From Fermentibacter sp964564435 (GTDB lineage Bacteria > Fermentibacterota > Fermentibacteria > Fermentibacterales > Fermentibacteraceae), in the NCBI GenBank assembly GCA_964564435.1, contig CAZMAT010000001.1, positions 186,001-250,000 on the forward strand: a stretch of 64,000 bases of DNA, written 5' to 3'. Below are positions 8,568-17,948 of the stretch, in pieces. The first letter of the stretch is position 1; the number at the start of each line of letters is the position of its first letter. The notes beneath the pieces were generated by a model. That model did not search any database, was not told the origin of the DNA, and saw nothing but the letters and a program-made list of their open reading frames with translations. Made by a program: the position numbers and the translations under genes.

Positions 8568-10297
8568 AGCCCCGTCACCAGGCTTCCTCCGTCCATCCCG
8601 GCCAGAGCGCCGGATCCCCCGGATCCTCGGGAACCGAGGGCCAGACCCGGCTCGCAGGAGAAGATCCCCGACATGATCCCGGAGAAGACCGGGGCCGCAA
8701 GGGTGCTGCCGAACCGATATGCGAAGCCAGGCCTGTCTATGACTACCACCGCGACCAGCTCGGGGCGCTCCGCAGGGATCATCCCGGCGAATGCCGAGAG
8801 ATAGGCTCCGGGGCCGAACGAAAGCCTCTCCGCCGTGCCCGTCTTCCCCGCGACGGTGACGCCGTCGACCGCAGCCGACATGCCCGTGCCGTACTCGACC
8901 GCGCAGGCGAGTATCCTCCTGACCTCCTCGGCCGTGTCCCCGGATACAACCCTGCGGGAGGGGAACGAGGCCCAGTCCCGCCAGACCCCGTCTTCGCAGC
9001 TGGCTCTTATCAGCCTGGGCTGGTAGAGGATCCCGCCGTTGGCAACAGCGCTGAATGCCATGGCGAGCTGGAGTGGAGTCACGCCTACCTCCTGCCCGAT
9101 CGCCAGGCAGGCGTGGGAGAGCCCCGACCACTGGGATGGCGGCCTGAGTATCCCGCCCTCCTCGCCGGGGAGCTCGAGCCCGGTTCTGACGCCGAAGCCG
9201 AAGGCCCTGCAGTAGCCGTACAGAAGGGAGTCCGACAGGAGCTGGGCGAGGCGGATCGTGCCCACGTTGCTGGAGTTGGCGATAATGCCCTCCACGCTGA
9301 GCACTCCGAAGACGTGGCAGTCGGAGATGGTCCTGTCGGCCACGGGTATCGTGCCGCGGCTGCAGTCGAAGGAGTCGGAGGCGGACACGAGCCCCTCTTC
9401 GAGGCACGCCGCCAGCGTGACGAGCTTGAACGTCGATCCGGGCTCGTGGATGCTCGCGACGCAGTTGTTCGAGGCTATCGAGCCGTCCGGTGTGCGCACC
9501 GGCCAGCTCCCCATCGCGAGGATGTCGCCGTTCGACGGATCCACCACCAGGGCGGCGCCCCAGCTGCCTCCCGAGAGCTCCACGGCAGCCTGCAGCTCCC
9601 GCTGGACGATGCACTGGAACCTCGCGTCTATGGTGAGCATGAGATCCGAGCCGTCGACGGGCAGGATGTTGTCGGCCCGGGAATCGGTGACGCTCATGCC
9701 GGGATAGGCGCTGCGCTCGACGTAGCGAACGCCCTCGGTGCCGGAGAGGAGCTGGTCGAACTCGGCCTCGAGGCCCTCCAGACAGCCCTGTCCGGCCCTG
9801 CCGAGGATCATCGAGGTCAGGTCACCGAGCGGATAGGTGCGCAGTTCGACCATGCGCAGGTTCACGCCCGCGGGCAGCCCGGCCGAGATGAACGGGAGCG
9901 CCTGCTCGTATGGTACGTTCCTGGCCAGGATCTGGTTTATCCCCGTCCTGTCCGGGACCTGCGCATCCCCTCCCGAGTCCCTCAGCCTCATGCAGAGCGA
10001 GTCTATCTCGCACTCGGACCCTTCGGGGACGTTGGGCCAGTACACTTCGAACGTCACGACGGGAGTGTTCCCCGCGAGGAGGAAGCCGTTCCGGTCGAGT
10101 ATCCTCCCGCGCCTGGGCTCGAGCGCCTCCCTGTGCGTGTGCTGGGCGTCGGCCAGGCCGGCATAGTGGCCGTGCTCTATGAGCTGTATCCTGACCAGCT
10201 TCGAGAAGACCACGCCGAACAGGGCGAGCGTCAGCACCGCCGCGAGGCGGATCCGCGCGGTCCGCCTCTCGCAGGAGAAGTCATCGGAGCTGCGCAA
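8564..10297 (-). CDS. ftsI: Septal class B penicillin-binding protein (FtsI/PBP3 type)
   Basis: This is a monofunctional transpeptidase that cross-links septal murein as FtsW's partner. The 577-residue product has one N-terminal membrane anchor (about 17-35), a pedestal region with the RGRILDRNG signature (64-72), and a transpeptidase domain with STFK (288-291, nucleophile Ser288), SSN (342-344) and KTG (485-487). No PASTA repeats follow, so it is nearer FtsI than the longer SpoVD/PBP2X forms. It overlaps ftsL by 17 bases at its start and murE by four at its end. Confidence 0.94.
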   Translation of the reverse strand: MRSSDDFSCERRTARIRLAAVLTLALFGVVFSKLVRIQLIEHGHYAGLADAQHTHREALEPRRGRILDRNGFLLAGNTPVVTFEVYWPNVPEGSECEIDSLCMRLRDSGGDAQVPDRTGINQILARNVPYEQALPFISAGLPAGVNLRMVELRTYPLGDLTSMILGRAGQGCLEGLEAEFDQLLSGTEGVRYVERSAYPGMSVTDSRADNILPVDGSDLMLTIDARFQCIVQRELQAAVELSGGSWGAALVVDPSNGDILAMGSWPVRTPDGSIASNNCVASIHEPGSTFKLVTLAACLEEGLVSASDSFDCSRGTIPVADRTISDCHVFGVLSVEGIIANSSNVGTIRLAQLLSDSLLYGYCRAFGFGVRTGLELPGEEGGILRPPSQWSGLSHACLAIGQEVGVTPLQLAMAFSAVANGGILYQPRLIRASCEDGVWRDWASFPSRRVVSGDTAEEVRRILACAVEYGTGMSAAVDGVTVAGKTGTAERLSFGPGAYLSAFAGMIPAERPELVAVVVIDRPGFAYRFGSTLAAPVFSGIMSGIFSCEPGLALGSRGSGGSGALAGMDGGSLVTGL

Positions 10298-10586
10298 CCG
10301 CGTCCTCCGGGAGAGAGGGGTCCGCCCCTTCGAGAGCGATCATGTCGAGGGGCACGGGGCCGAGTCCCATGGCGGCACCGAGATCGGAAAGCCTGGATGG
10401 GGAGAGCAGGACCGCGGACTCGTTCTGCAGCTCCTCTATCTCGCGCTCCAGCGAGGCGCATTCCGCCGACAGGCTCTGGAGCTGCAGGGTCCTGTGGAGC
10501 CTGAGATTGAACAGGACCACCTGGCTCAGGGCGAGCAGTGCCACCAGGGTGACCACCGCGAACACGATGCGCCTTGCGTTCCTCAC
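10281..10586 (-). CDS. ftsL: Cell division protein FtsL
   Basis: FtsL is a small bitopic membrane protein of the FtsQLB divisome subcomplex. The 101-residue product has the expected build: a short basic N terminus, one membrane span (about 7-27), then a leucine-rich coiled coil (about 30-62). The sequence itself is poorly conserved in this family, so the call rests mainly on size, topology and position between rsmH and the septal PBP. Its ATG overlaps the rsmH stop by four bases. Confidence 0.88.
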   Translation of the reverse strand: MRNARRIVFAVVTLVALLALSQVVLFNLRLHRTLQLQSLSAECASLEREIEELQNESAVLLSPSRLSDLGAAMGLGPVPLDMIALEGADPSLPEDAVAQLR

Positions 10587-11452
10587 AGCCTCACCCCTCT
10601 GCGCAGCCTTGCCGACCTGGCCCTGGGATTCGTGCGGGCCTCGTCGCGGGACGGGACCTCCCAGGGCGGTGTCGCATGAACGAAGATTCCCGAGTCCATG
10701 AAGAACCTCTTCACCATCCTGTCCTCTATCGAGTGGAAGGTGATGACGGCGGCCAGCCCGCCCCGCCTCACCCAGCCCCCCATGCCGGCGAGCAGCGTGG
10801 AGAGGGCTCCCAGTTCGTCATTCACTGCAATGCGCAGGGCCTGGAAGATCCTGGACATGGCCCTGTTTGGGTTGCCCCTCAGGGCGCCCCGCACTGCCCG
10901 GACGAGGTCGGATGTCGATTCGAGAGGGCGCGAGGCCACGATCGCCCTCGCGAGAATCCTGCTCCTGCCCTCGTCGCCGAACCTGAACAGGATGTCGGCG
11001 ATCTCCTTCTCGGGGAACCCGTTGAGGATGTCGCCGGCCGGCCGGACGTCCTCCTCGCGCGAGAATCGCATGTCCAGAGGGCCTTCGAGCCTGTGCGAGA
11101 AGCCCCTCGAGGGATCGTCGAGCTGAAGGGAGGACAGGCCCAGGTCGAAGAGCGCGGCGTCGGCCATGCCGAATCCCGCTTCCGCAACTATGGAGGGCAG
11201 GTCGGTGTAGCTTGCGTTCCTCACCAGGAGCCTTCCCGGTTCGGCCGGGAGAGCGCCGGCAGCGTCCGGATCGCGGTCGACCGCGATGAACCTGGCGGAG
11301 GGGAAGGCCTCCATGAGATGCCTCAGATGGCCCCCGCCGCCCGCAGTGCCGTCGACGATCAGCCCGGGGTCGACGGTGCGCAGGAAGGCTGCCACTTCGG
11401 CTGCCATCACGGGCCGGTGCCCTTCGGCGCGCCCCGCTGCACCGATCACCAC
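10583..11452 (-). CDS. rsmH: 16S rRNA m4C1402 methyltransferase RsmH
   Basis: RsmH (MraW) N4-methylates C1402 in the 16S rRNA decoding centre. The 289-residue product has the SAM-binding DGTAGGGGH motif (about 34-42), the FDLGLSSLQLD block, RGFSHRLEGPLDMRF and the ITFHSIEDRMVK segment typical of the family. The start is GTG at 11452; a second GTG follows at once. The gene begins 14 bases after mraZ, the standard second position of dcw clusters. Confidence 0.95.
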   Translation of the reverse strand: MVIGAAGRAEGHRPVMAAEVAAFLRTVDPGLIVDGTAGGGGHLRHLMEAFPSARFIAVDRDPDAAGALPAEPGRLLVRNASYTDLPSIVAEAGFGMADAALFDLGLSSLQLDDPSRGFSHRLEGPLDMRFSREEDVRPAGDILNGFPEKEIADILFRFGDEGRSRILARAIVASRPLESTSDLVRAVRGALRGNPNRAMSRIFQALRIAVNDELGALSTLLAGMGGWVRRGGLAAVITFHSIEDRMVKRFFMDSGIFVHATPPWEVPSRDEARTNPRARSARLRRGVRL

Positions 11453-11466
11453 AGACCCCCTCCGCT

Positions 11467-11904
11467 CTAGAGCTCTATATCCAGCCCCTCTGCGACCTCT
11501 TCATAGGACACGTCACTCCTGGACATCACCTTGTCGAGCCTGTCGGGATCCCAGAGCTCGATCGAATCCATCTGGCCGAGGAAGACGACCGCGGAGCCGA
11601 TCCCCGCGAGGGCGAGGAGATCGGCCGGTATGCTTATCCGGCCCTGCGCGTCGATAGAGACCGGCCTCAGATGGCTGGTGAACCTCCGGATGAAGAAGCG
11701 CTGCTTCTCCTCCTTGCGGTTGAGGCGGCCGAGCCCCTCGCGGAGGAGCTGCCACTTCTCGGGGGAGTAGAGTTCGAGGCAGCCGTCCATACCCAGGTTG
11801 AGATAGAGATCATCCCCGGTGATCTGGCGCCTGAAGGCGGCGGGCACGCTGACGCGTCCCTTCTCGTCGAGCATGTGCTCATGTCTGCCCGAGAACTCGG
11901 CCAT
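11467..11904 (-). CDS. mraZ: Transcriptional regulator MraZ
   Basis: MraZ is an AbrB-fold DNA-binding protein that represses its own dcw operon in studied bacteria. The 145-residue product has the expected two similar SpoVT/AbrB half-domains: the DEKGRVSVPAAFR region near the N terminus and the DAQGRISIPADLL region near residue 90. The start ATG at 11904 has a GGGAGGG ribosome site just upstream. It is the first gene of the cluster, and the promoter before it contains two GTGGG-type repeats of the kind MraZ binds. Confidence 0.95.
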   Translation of the reverse strand: MAEFSGRHEHMLDEKGRVSVPAAFRRQITGDDLYLNLGMDGCLELYSPEKWQLLREGLGRLNRKEEKQRFFIRRFTSHLRPVSIDAQGRISIPADLLALAGIGSAVVFLGQMDSIELWDPDRLDKVMSRSDVSYEEVAEGLDIEL

Positions 11905-11920
11905 ATCCCTCCCGGGGCAT

Positions 11921-11948
11921 ATTCTATCCCACTATTCCCCACTGTCAA
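11921..11948 (-). promoter_or_regulatory. Sigma-70-type promoter of the dcw operon
   Basis: On the minus strand a perfect -35 TTGACA (11943-11948) is followed after 16 bases by TAGAAT (11921-11926), five of six matches to the -10 consensus. Transcription would begin about 10 bases before the mraZ ribosome site. It is the only good promoter seen for the whole mraZ-to-murC run. Confidence 0.8.
11927..11942 (-). promoter_or_regulatory. Two MraZ-box-like operators in the promoter spacer
   Basis: The spacer between -35 and -10 reads, on the minus strand, GTGGGG then AATA then GTGGGA. That is two GTGGG-type hexamers with a 10-base period. Known MraZ operators are direct repeats of this type with about 10-base spacing. 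Binding here would cover the promoter exactly, so autorepression is the natural inference. A third box is not evident: the next 10-base position reads GGGGTT. Confidence 0.7.
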
Positions 11949-12060
11949 CCCCCTGCATGGGAAATCGCACCACATGAAGGCTGAGCGAGGGCGCAGCCCG
12001 GCGGCGGCCATGCCGCTGACGGCTGCCGTACATGCATTTACGGGGATGGGATCCGGTGGG

Positions 12061-14307
12061 TCAGCGGCTTCTGCGGCTGCGCTTCCTGCCTGATCCTTCG
12101 GAGTAGTAGTAGTAGTAGTAGCGATAGGTGTAGTAGCCGTAGGACGTGTACATCCTGAGCGGGTCGAAGCCGTTGAGGACGGCTCCCGCGATGAACGACG
12201 CCGACCGCGAGAGCTTCGAGAGAGAGGTCTGGAGAACTCGCCTGTTGCCGAGCCTGGCCCCCACGACGAGCAGTGTGCCGTCAACCTCCGGGCTGAGGAG
12301 GAGGGCGTCGGTCACCACGGCCATCGGCGGGCTGTCGATGATCAGCATGTCGCAGCGCCCGGACAGCTCTGAGATGATCTCCTTGATGCGGCGGCTCCCC
12401 AGGAGCTCGGAGGGGTTGTGCGGGATGAATCCGCTGGGGAGCAGCGAAAGGTTCTCGATGGGAGTGGGTCTCAGGCAGGCATCGAGCGGGCTCACGCCTG
12501 CCGCCGCTTCCGAGAGGCCCGGCTCCCGCTCCAGCCCGAACAGGTTGTGCAGCACTGGACGTCTCAGGTCTGCGTCGACCAGGATGCATCGCTGCCCCGA
12601 CTGGGCGAAGGTGACGGCCAGGTTCGCCGATGTGGTGGACTTGCCCTCCCTGGGGCCTGCGCTTGTCACCAGCACGCTCCTGACCGGCTTGTCCGCCCTG
12701 GCGAACCTGAGACTCGTTCGCAGGTCGCGGTAGGCTTCGCTTATGGGATCGCGCGGGGCGAAGTGGGTGACGAGGGATGGAGAGACCGTCGACCTGCCCG
12801 TGCGGGAAGCGAAGGAGCTCCTGGGGAGGTGCGGGATGACTCCGAGGATGGAGACCCCCAGGGCCTCGACCTGCTCCGGGCTCGATATGCTGCTGTCGAG
12901 CTGCTGCCTGAGGATGACGACGCCGAGGCCCAGGGCCAGGCCTATCAGCAGGCCCATCATCAGATTCCTCTGCCTCGACGGCCTTATCATCCCCCCGGGG
13001 AGGGCAGTGTCGATGATCGTGACGTTCCCGATCTGGCCTGCCTCCGCGATCCTGATCTCCTCGTAACGGTTCCGCAGGAGCAGATAGACGTTCTCGCTGA
13101 CCTGCCTGTTCCGCTCGAGCCTGGCGAGGGTCATCTCGGCCTCGGGGAGCATCTCCAGCTCAGACTCTATGAGCGAGGCCTGGCGTCTGAGCACGGCCTC
13201 GCGGGTGGTTTCCGCCCGAAGGCCCGCCTCGACCTCCGTGAGCTGCCCCACGAGGGACTGCACGGCGGCCGAGGGGTTCTCGGGGAAGCGGGCCTGGACG
13301 AGGCCCTCGAGTGCGGCGGAAAGCGAGTTCGTCCTGAGTTCGATCTCGGCTTCCACGTCCGAGAGGGCCGGATCGCCCGGCTGAGCCCCGCCTGCCAGCA
13401 GTGTCGCCCTCGACGACTCGAGCAGGGCCAGCTCCCCCTGCAGAGAGGAGATGTACTCGTCGTTGACGGAGGATATCTCGTCCGCCATGCCCGATCTGAA
13501 CTCCTCGAGACTGCCCGCCAGATAGTCCCGCTGCGCCCCGAGCGCGCCGATCTCGGTGCGCGACGCGGCCGCGGCCGATTCGAGAGAGACGAGCCTCGCG
13601 ACGGTCTCCCTGGCCTGCGTCGAGAGGTCTATGAAGTCGTTGCTCTCCTTGTAGGACCGGAGCGAGTCCTCGTCCATCGAGAGCTGGGCGTCCATGCTGA
13701 TCATCTGCTGGTCGAGGAACTCGCGGACCTCCCGGTTCTCGCCCCGCGCCTCCTCGAGGTTCCAGCGGTAGTAGGACTGCACGGCCAGGTTGGCCAGGAC
13801 GGCGGAGGCCTCGGGGGAACCGCCGACGGCGGACAGCACGAAGAAATCCGTGTCCTTCATCACGCTGACCGAAATGCTGCCTGCCACGAGCCCGACCAGG
13901 GATGCCCTGAGCGCCTGGGGAGGCGGTGCGTTCCCGTCGAACAGGAGGGAAACCAGGCTGTCCGAATCGGGCGATCTCAGGATCGAGTCGGTAATGGCCT
14001 CGGCCATGCTCCGGCTCCTGATGATCTGGATCTGGTTGTTTTTGGCGGATTCGACCTCGAACCAGAACACGCCCGGGAAGTCGAGAGCCTGCGACATGTT
14101 GCTGCTGAAGTCGTAGAGGAACGTGGCCGACGACTGGAACACCGGCCTGGTCTTCATGGTGATGTAGATGCTCGCGATGAGGGACAGGACGACGAAGGTG
14201 AGGATGATCCACTTGCCCTGGCGGATCATCCATATGTACTCCCCTATCCGGAGAGTCTCCCTGTCCTCCTTCGGAGGCTGGATGCTCAGCGGTCCGCCAT
14301 CAGCCAT
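12061..14307 (-). CDS. Exopolysaccharide tyrosine autokinase / chain-length regulator (Wzc type)
   Basis: This is a fused polysaccharide co-polymerase and bacterial tyrosine kinase (748 residues), controlling chain length and export of a capsule or exopolysaccharide. It has an N-terminal membrane span after residue 30, a long periplasmic coiled-coil region, a second span, and a cytoplasmic kinase with Walker A (PREGKST), Walker A' (VDADLRRP) and Walker B (LIIDSPP). The tail is a tyrosine cluster (YGYYTYRY and further Tyr), the usual autophosphorylation site, followed by a basic end. The start ATG at 14307 lies inside the end of the SLBB gene (22-base overlap). Confidence 0.9.
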   Translation of the reverse strand: MADGGPLSIQPPKEDRETLRIGEYIWMIRQGKWIILTFVVLSLIASIYITMKTRPVFQSSATFLYDFSSNMSQALDFPGVFWFEVESAKNNQIQIIRSRSMAEAITDSILRSPDSDSLVSLLFDGNAPPPQALRASLVGLVAGSISVSVMKDTDFFVLSAVGGSPEASAVLANLAVQSYYRWNLEEARGENREVREFLDQQMISMDAQLSMDEDSLRSYKESNDFIDLSTQARETVARLVSLESAAAASRTEIGALGAQRDYLAGSLEEFRSGMADEISSVNDEYISSLQGELALLESSRATLLAGGAQPGDPALSDVEAEIELRTNSLSAALEGLVQARFPENPSAAVQSLVGQLTEVEAGLRAETTREAVLRRQASLIESELEMLPEAEMTLARLERNRQVSENVYLLLRNRYEEIRIAEAGQIGNVTIIDTALPGGMIRPSRQRNLMMGLLIGLALGLGVVILRQQLDSSISSPEQVEALGVSILGVIPHLPRSSFASRTGRSTVSPSLVTHFAPRDPISEAYRDLRTSLRFARADKPVRSVLVTSAGPREGKSTTSANLAVTFAQSGQRCILVDADLRRPVLHNLFGLEREPGLSEAAAGVSPLDACLRPTPIENLSLLPSGFIPHNPSELLGSRRIKEIISELSGRCDMLIIDSPPMAVVTDALLLSPEVDGTLLVVGARLGNRRVLQTSLSKLSRSASFIAGAVLNGFDPLRMYTSYGYYTYRYYYYYYSEGSGRKRSRRSR

Positions 14308-14705
14308 ACCAGGTTCACCGTCACAATGATCTTGTAGGCGATGTCCAGGGCCTCCTTCCACCAGTCGGAGGTGGAGACCGGGACATACACCGTGGCCCCG
14401 GGGGTCAGGGCGGGCGCCGGATGCCCCTCTCCCCCGAGGAAGCCGGCAAGGTCGTACTCGACCTCGCCCAGAGACGTCACGATCCTGACAGCATCGAGGT
14501 CGGCCTTGGCGGTGGGTCCGCCGGCGGCGGAGACCGCCTCGACGAGATCGGCGTCGAACGGGAGCAGGTACGTCCCGGGGTCGAGCACCTCGCCCCATAC
14601 ATGGACGTTCATCTGGACCTCGCCGGTCTCCACGCCGGGCACCACGTATCCGCCCATGCCCTGCGAGAGCAGGGCGGAAAGCATCAGCGGCGTCACGGCG
14701 TTCAC
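14286..14705 (-). CDS. Short SLBB-domain polysaccharide export protein
   Basis: The 139-residue product has a short hydrophobic N-terminal export signal, one SLBB domain (about 30-110; GEVLDPGTYLLP and VYVPVS mark it) and a hydrophobic C-terminal helix. It resembles the second half of Wza-type outer-membrane export proteins but lacks the larger N-terminal export domain, so it may be a minimal export partner of the downstream kinase. The start is GTG at 14705. The AGGAGG ribosome site is formed by the last Arg codons of the preceding ugd gene. Confidence 0.75.
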   Translation of the reverse strand: MNAVTPLMLSALLSQGMGGYVVPGVETGEVQMNVHVWGEVLDPGTYLLPFDADLVEAVSAAGGPTAKADLDAVRIVTSLGEVEYDLAGFLGGEGHPAPALTPGATVYVPVSTSDWWKEALDIAYKIIVTVNLVWLMADR

Positions 14706-14711
14706 GGGGTG

Positions 14712-16013
14712 CTACCTCCTGCCCATCCCGCGGTACTCGAAGCCGAGCTTCCGGAGCTTCTCGGGATTCCAGACGTTCCGGCCGTCGAACACGACCTTCC
14801 GTCTCATGATCGAACCGAGACGGGCGAAGTCGGGTTCCCTGAACTCGAGCCACTCGGTCAGCAGAAGCAGGGCGTCCGCCCCCTCGGCTGCCTCGTAGCC
14901 GTTCCTGCAGCACTCGATCGCTCCACCGAGGATCTCGGATGCGTTCTTCATCGCCTGGGGGTCGTAGACCGCCACCGTGGCGCCCCGTTCGAGCAGCCCG
15001 CGGATGACGACCGTTGCGGGAGCCTCGCGCATGTCATCGGTGTTGGGCTTGAAAGCGAGCCCCCAGACCGCGGTTCTGAGCCCGGCGAAGGACTTGCCGA
15101 AGACGCTCTCCATCTTCGACAGGATGACCTTCTTCTGCTCCTCGTTCACCTCCGTGGCCGCCTCGAGAGTCTTCATGCGGAGGCCCTGCTCGCGAGCCGT
15201 GGCCATGAGGGCCCTGACGTCCTTGGGGAAGCAGGAGCCGCCGAATCCGACGCCCGGGAACAGGAAGCTCGGGCCGATCCTGTGGTCGGAGCCGACGCCC
15301 ACCCTGACCTCTCCTATGTCGGCATCCATCACGTCGCAGAGGTTCGCGACCTCGTTCATGAAGGAGATCCTGGCCGCCAGTAGACTGTTGGCCACGTACT
15401 TGGTCATCTCCGCGCTGCGGTTGCTCATCACGATCACAGGGTTGTTGGTTCTGACGAACGGGGAGTAGAGCTCCCTCATGGCTTCCGCGGCCGCCGGATC
15501 GGAGGCACCGATCACGACCCTGTCGGGTTTCAGGAAGTCGTCGATGGCCGTGCCTTCCTTGAGGAACTCGGGGTTGCTCACGATGCTCACGGGATGCCTC
15601 GTGTACTTCTCGATCTCGGCCTTCACCAGATCGGCGGTGCCCACCGGCACAGTACTCTTGTTCACGACGACCCTGGGGCCGTCCATGTTGAGACCGATCT
15701 CCCTCGCGACGGCCAGTACGTGCTTCAGATCGGCCGAGCCATCCTCGTCCGGGGGCGTTCCCACAGCGATGAAGATGATCCCGCAGCTCCGCACCGCGCC
15801 GGCGAGATCGGTGGTGAAGGTCAGGCGGCCCTCTGCCCGATTCCTTCCGACCATCTCCTCGAGCCCGGGCTCGAAGATCGGTATCCCACCTCCGTTGAGG
15901 AGGTCTATCTTTGCCTTGTCCCTGTCGACGGAAACGACTTCGTTGCCCGTCTCGGCGAAGCAGGTGGCGGCAACCAGACCGACGTAGCCGCTCCCGACCA
16001 CAGCGATGCGCAT
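14712..16013 (-). CDS. ugd: UDP-glucose 6-dehydrogenase
   Basis: Ugd oxidises UDP-glucose to UDP-glucuronate with two NAD+, supplying acidic sugar for polysaccharide. The 433-residue product has the NAD loop GSGYVG (7-12), the middle NPEFLKEG segment and the catalytic cysteine in GFGGSCFPKD (Cys261), all typical of the UDP-glucose/GDP-mannose dehydrogenase family. UDP-glucose rather than another UDP-sugar as substrate is inferred from the overall match. The SLBB and kinase genes follow closely. Confidence 0.92.
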   Translation of the reverse strand: MRIAVVGSGYVGLVAATCFAETGNEVVSVDRDKAKIDLLNGGGIPIFEPGLEEMVGRNRAEGRLTFTTDLAGAVRSCGIIFIAVGTPPDEDGSADLKHVLAVAREIGLNMDGPRVVVNKSTVPVGTADLVKAEIEKYTRHPVSIVSNPEFLKEGTAIDDFLKPDRVVIGASDPAAAEAMRELYSPFVRTNNPVIVMSNRSAEMTKYVANSLLAARISFMNEVANLCDVMDADIGEVRVGVGSDHRIGPSFLFPGVGFGGSCFPKDVRALMATAREQGLRMKTLEAATEVNEEQKKVILSKMESVFGKSFAGLRTAVWGLAFKPNTDDMREAPATVVIRGLLERGATVAVYDPQAMKNASEILGGAIECCRNGYEAAEGADALLLLTEWLEFREPDFARLGSIMRRKVVFDGRNVWNPEKLRKLGFEYRGMGRR

Positions 16014-16052
16014 CTGTCCTCCAAGTCCTGGCGAGCCGGGGCGCCGCCCCGC

Positions 16053-17948
16053 TCAGGTTCCGTCGCCGCCGGGCCGGGGCCCCGCGGCCTTTCTGAAATC
16101 ACCGTTCCGCACCGTGTATCCCAGCCCGTCGAAGATGCCGGCCCACTGGACCGCGAGCTTCCTCGACACGCCCAGGAGCTCGCGCATCTCCCCCAGCCGG
16201 AACTCCGCATCCCCGAATCCGCGCGCTACGGTTCCGAAGGCCTTCGCAGCCACGGAGGGAGTCGTGACAATACCCTTATCCAGCTCGATGACAAGACCCA
16301 GCTCGAAGAGAGAATCGAGCATCCCGGCGTCCGCACGGGACGCGTCGAAGCCATCCAGCCCGGCGGCTTCGATCTCCGAGACGGCTCTGTCGACCATTGC
16401 CCGGACCTCCGGAGGCATCTCCGCGGGATGCTCCGCCAGCGCGATCCTGTCTCCCTCGCGTCTCATGGCGCCGTTCTCGAGAAGCCCGGCGACGATCCCC
16501 TTCACGAACCACTGGGGGAGGCCGGGGAACACCCTCGAGATGTTCGAGGTGGGCATGCCCCTGCTGGCAGGCCTTCCTGCATGATGGAGCCGCAGCGCAT
16601 CGAGGACCGTGCGGGCGGCTTCGTCGCAGCTCTCGCGGAGCACAAGCCTTTCGCTCGACCCGTCCCTCATGAAGACGGCCATGCCGCCGGACACGAGGGC
16701 GTCAGCCTCGCTCCGGGCATCGGCCGGAGTGCGGCCCACCTCGCGGGCGGTCTCGGGAAGCGAGATGCCCTGCGCACGAGCCGCCCTGAGTCGCTCCATC
16801 AGGAAGCCCCCGATGTCGCCTTCGGCCAGCATCTCCACGCGCCTGATCCTGTCGTCCCTGTTCCTGTGCCTGACCTTGGCGGTCCCTGACTCGAGTATCG
16901 TTCCCCCGCCGATGGTGGTCACCGGGGAGAAACGCCTTATCACGAACCTGTCTCCGGGCATGGAGACCACGGGTTCCTCGAGCTGGAAATGGACGTAGCC
17001 GGACGAGCCCGGTGGGAGGTCGGCCCCCTCCATCGGCACGGCCCTGGCCATCACCTCGGCGGTGCCGCAGTGGAACCTGACCCTCTGCCTCATCTGGAGA
17101 GGGAATCCGGGAAGGAGTGAAAGCTCGGTGTCGAGCGTGTCGGGAGCGGAGAGCCAGCCGGGCGTGGCTAGGCTGCTTCCCCGACGGGCCTCCTCGCGCT
17201 CGAGGCCCACGAGGTTCAGGGCGACCCTGTCGCCGACGGAGCCGGCACCCTTCGTCCTGCCCTCGTTCACGCGCATCTCCCTGACCCTGAAGGTCCTGCC
17301 GCCCGGGAGGAGCTCCAGCCCGTCGCCCGTATTGACGGAGCCCGAGAGGACGGTGCCGGCGACTATGGTCCCATGTCCCTGGAGGGTGAACACCCTGTCG
17401 ATCGAGAGCCTGAACCTCTGGTCGGGCACCTCGCGTCGTGAGCCCTCGGCCATTTCGCAGAGCGCCTTCCTGAGATCCTCCATGCCCATCCCGGTGAGGG
17501 ACGAGACCCGGATGATCCTCGATCCGGCATACGGGCCCTGTGAGAGAAGCTCCTCGGTCTCGGCCTCCGCGAGTTCCTGTATGTCGGAGTCGACTGCATC
17601 GCACTTCGTGAGGGCCACGAGACCCCTCCGCACGCCCAGCAGCCTGAGGATGTCCAGGTGCTCCCGGGTCTGGGGCATCACGCCCTCGTCCGCCGCGACC
17701 ACGAGGAGGAAGAAGTCCACGGTCGCCACGCCGGCGACCATCTGTCTCACGAACTTCTCGTGCCCGGGGACGTCGATGAAGGCCAGCACGCCCCCGCCGG
17801 GAAGGGGCATGAAGACGTAGCCCAGCTCTATCGTGATCCCCCGGACCTTCTCCTCTTCGAGCCGGTCCGGGTCGACGCCCGTGAGCCAACGGACCAGGGA
17901 GCTCTTCCCGTGGTCGACGTGGCCGGCGGTGCCGGCGACTACCCCCAC
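16053..17948 (-). CDS. selB: Selenocysteine-specific elongation factor SelB
   Basis: SelB is the GTPase that brings Sec-tRNA to in-frame UGA codons marked by a SECIS hairpin. The 631-residue product has an EF-Tu-like G domain (GHVDHGKSS at 9-17, DVPGHEKF, TKCD), two beta domains, and a long C-terminal part predicted as winged helices that bind SECIS RNA; its length fits the family. The start is GTG at 17948, overlapping selA by 10 bases; the open frame further upstream is a shadow of selA. Ugd follows after about 39 bases. Confidence 0.94.
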   Translation of the reverse strand: MGVVAGTAGHVDHGKSSLVRWLTGVDPDRLEEEKVRGITIELGYVFMPLPGGGVLAFIDVPGHEKFVRQMVAGVATVDFFLLVVAADEGVMPQTREHLDILRLLGVRRGLVALTKCDAVDSDIQELAEAETEELLSQGPYAGSRIIRVSSLTGMGMEDLRKALCEMAEGSRREVPDQRFRLSIDRVFTLQGHGTIVAGTVLSGSVNTGDGLELLPGGRTFRVREMRVNEGRTKGAGSVGDRVALNLVGLEREEARRGSSLATPGWLSAPDTLDTELSLLPGFPLQMRQRVRFHCGTAEVMARAVPMEGADLPPGSSGYVHFQLEEPVVSMPGDRFVIRRFSPVTTIGGGTILESGTAKVRHRNRDDRIRRVEMLAEGDIGGFLMERLRAARAQGISLPETAREVGRTPADARSEADALVSGGMAVFMRDGSSERLVLRESCDEAARTVLDALRLHHAGRPASRGMPTSNISRVFPGLPQWFVKGIVAGLLENGAMRREGDRIALAEHPAEMPPEVRAMVDRAVSEIEAAGLDGFDASRADAGMLDSLFELGLVIELDKGIVTTPSVAAKAFGTVARGFGDAEFRLGEMRELLGVSRKLAVQWAGIFDGLGYTVRNGDFRKAAGPRPGGDGT

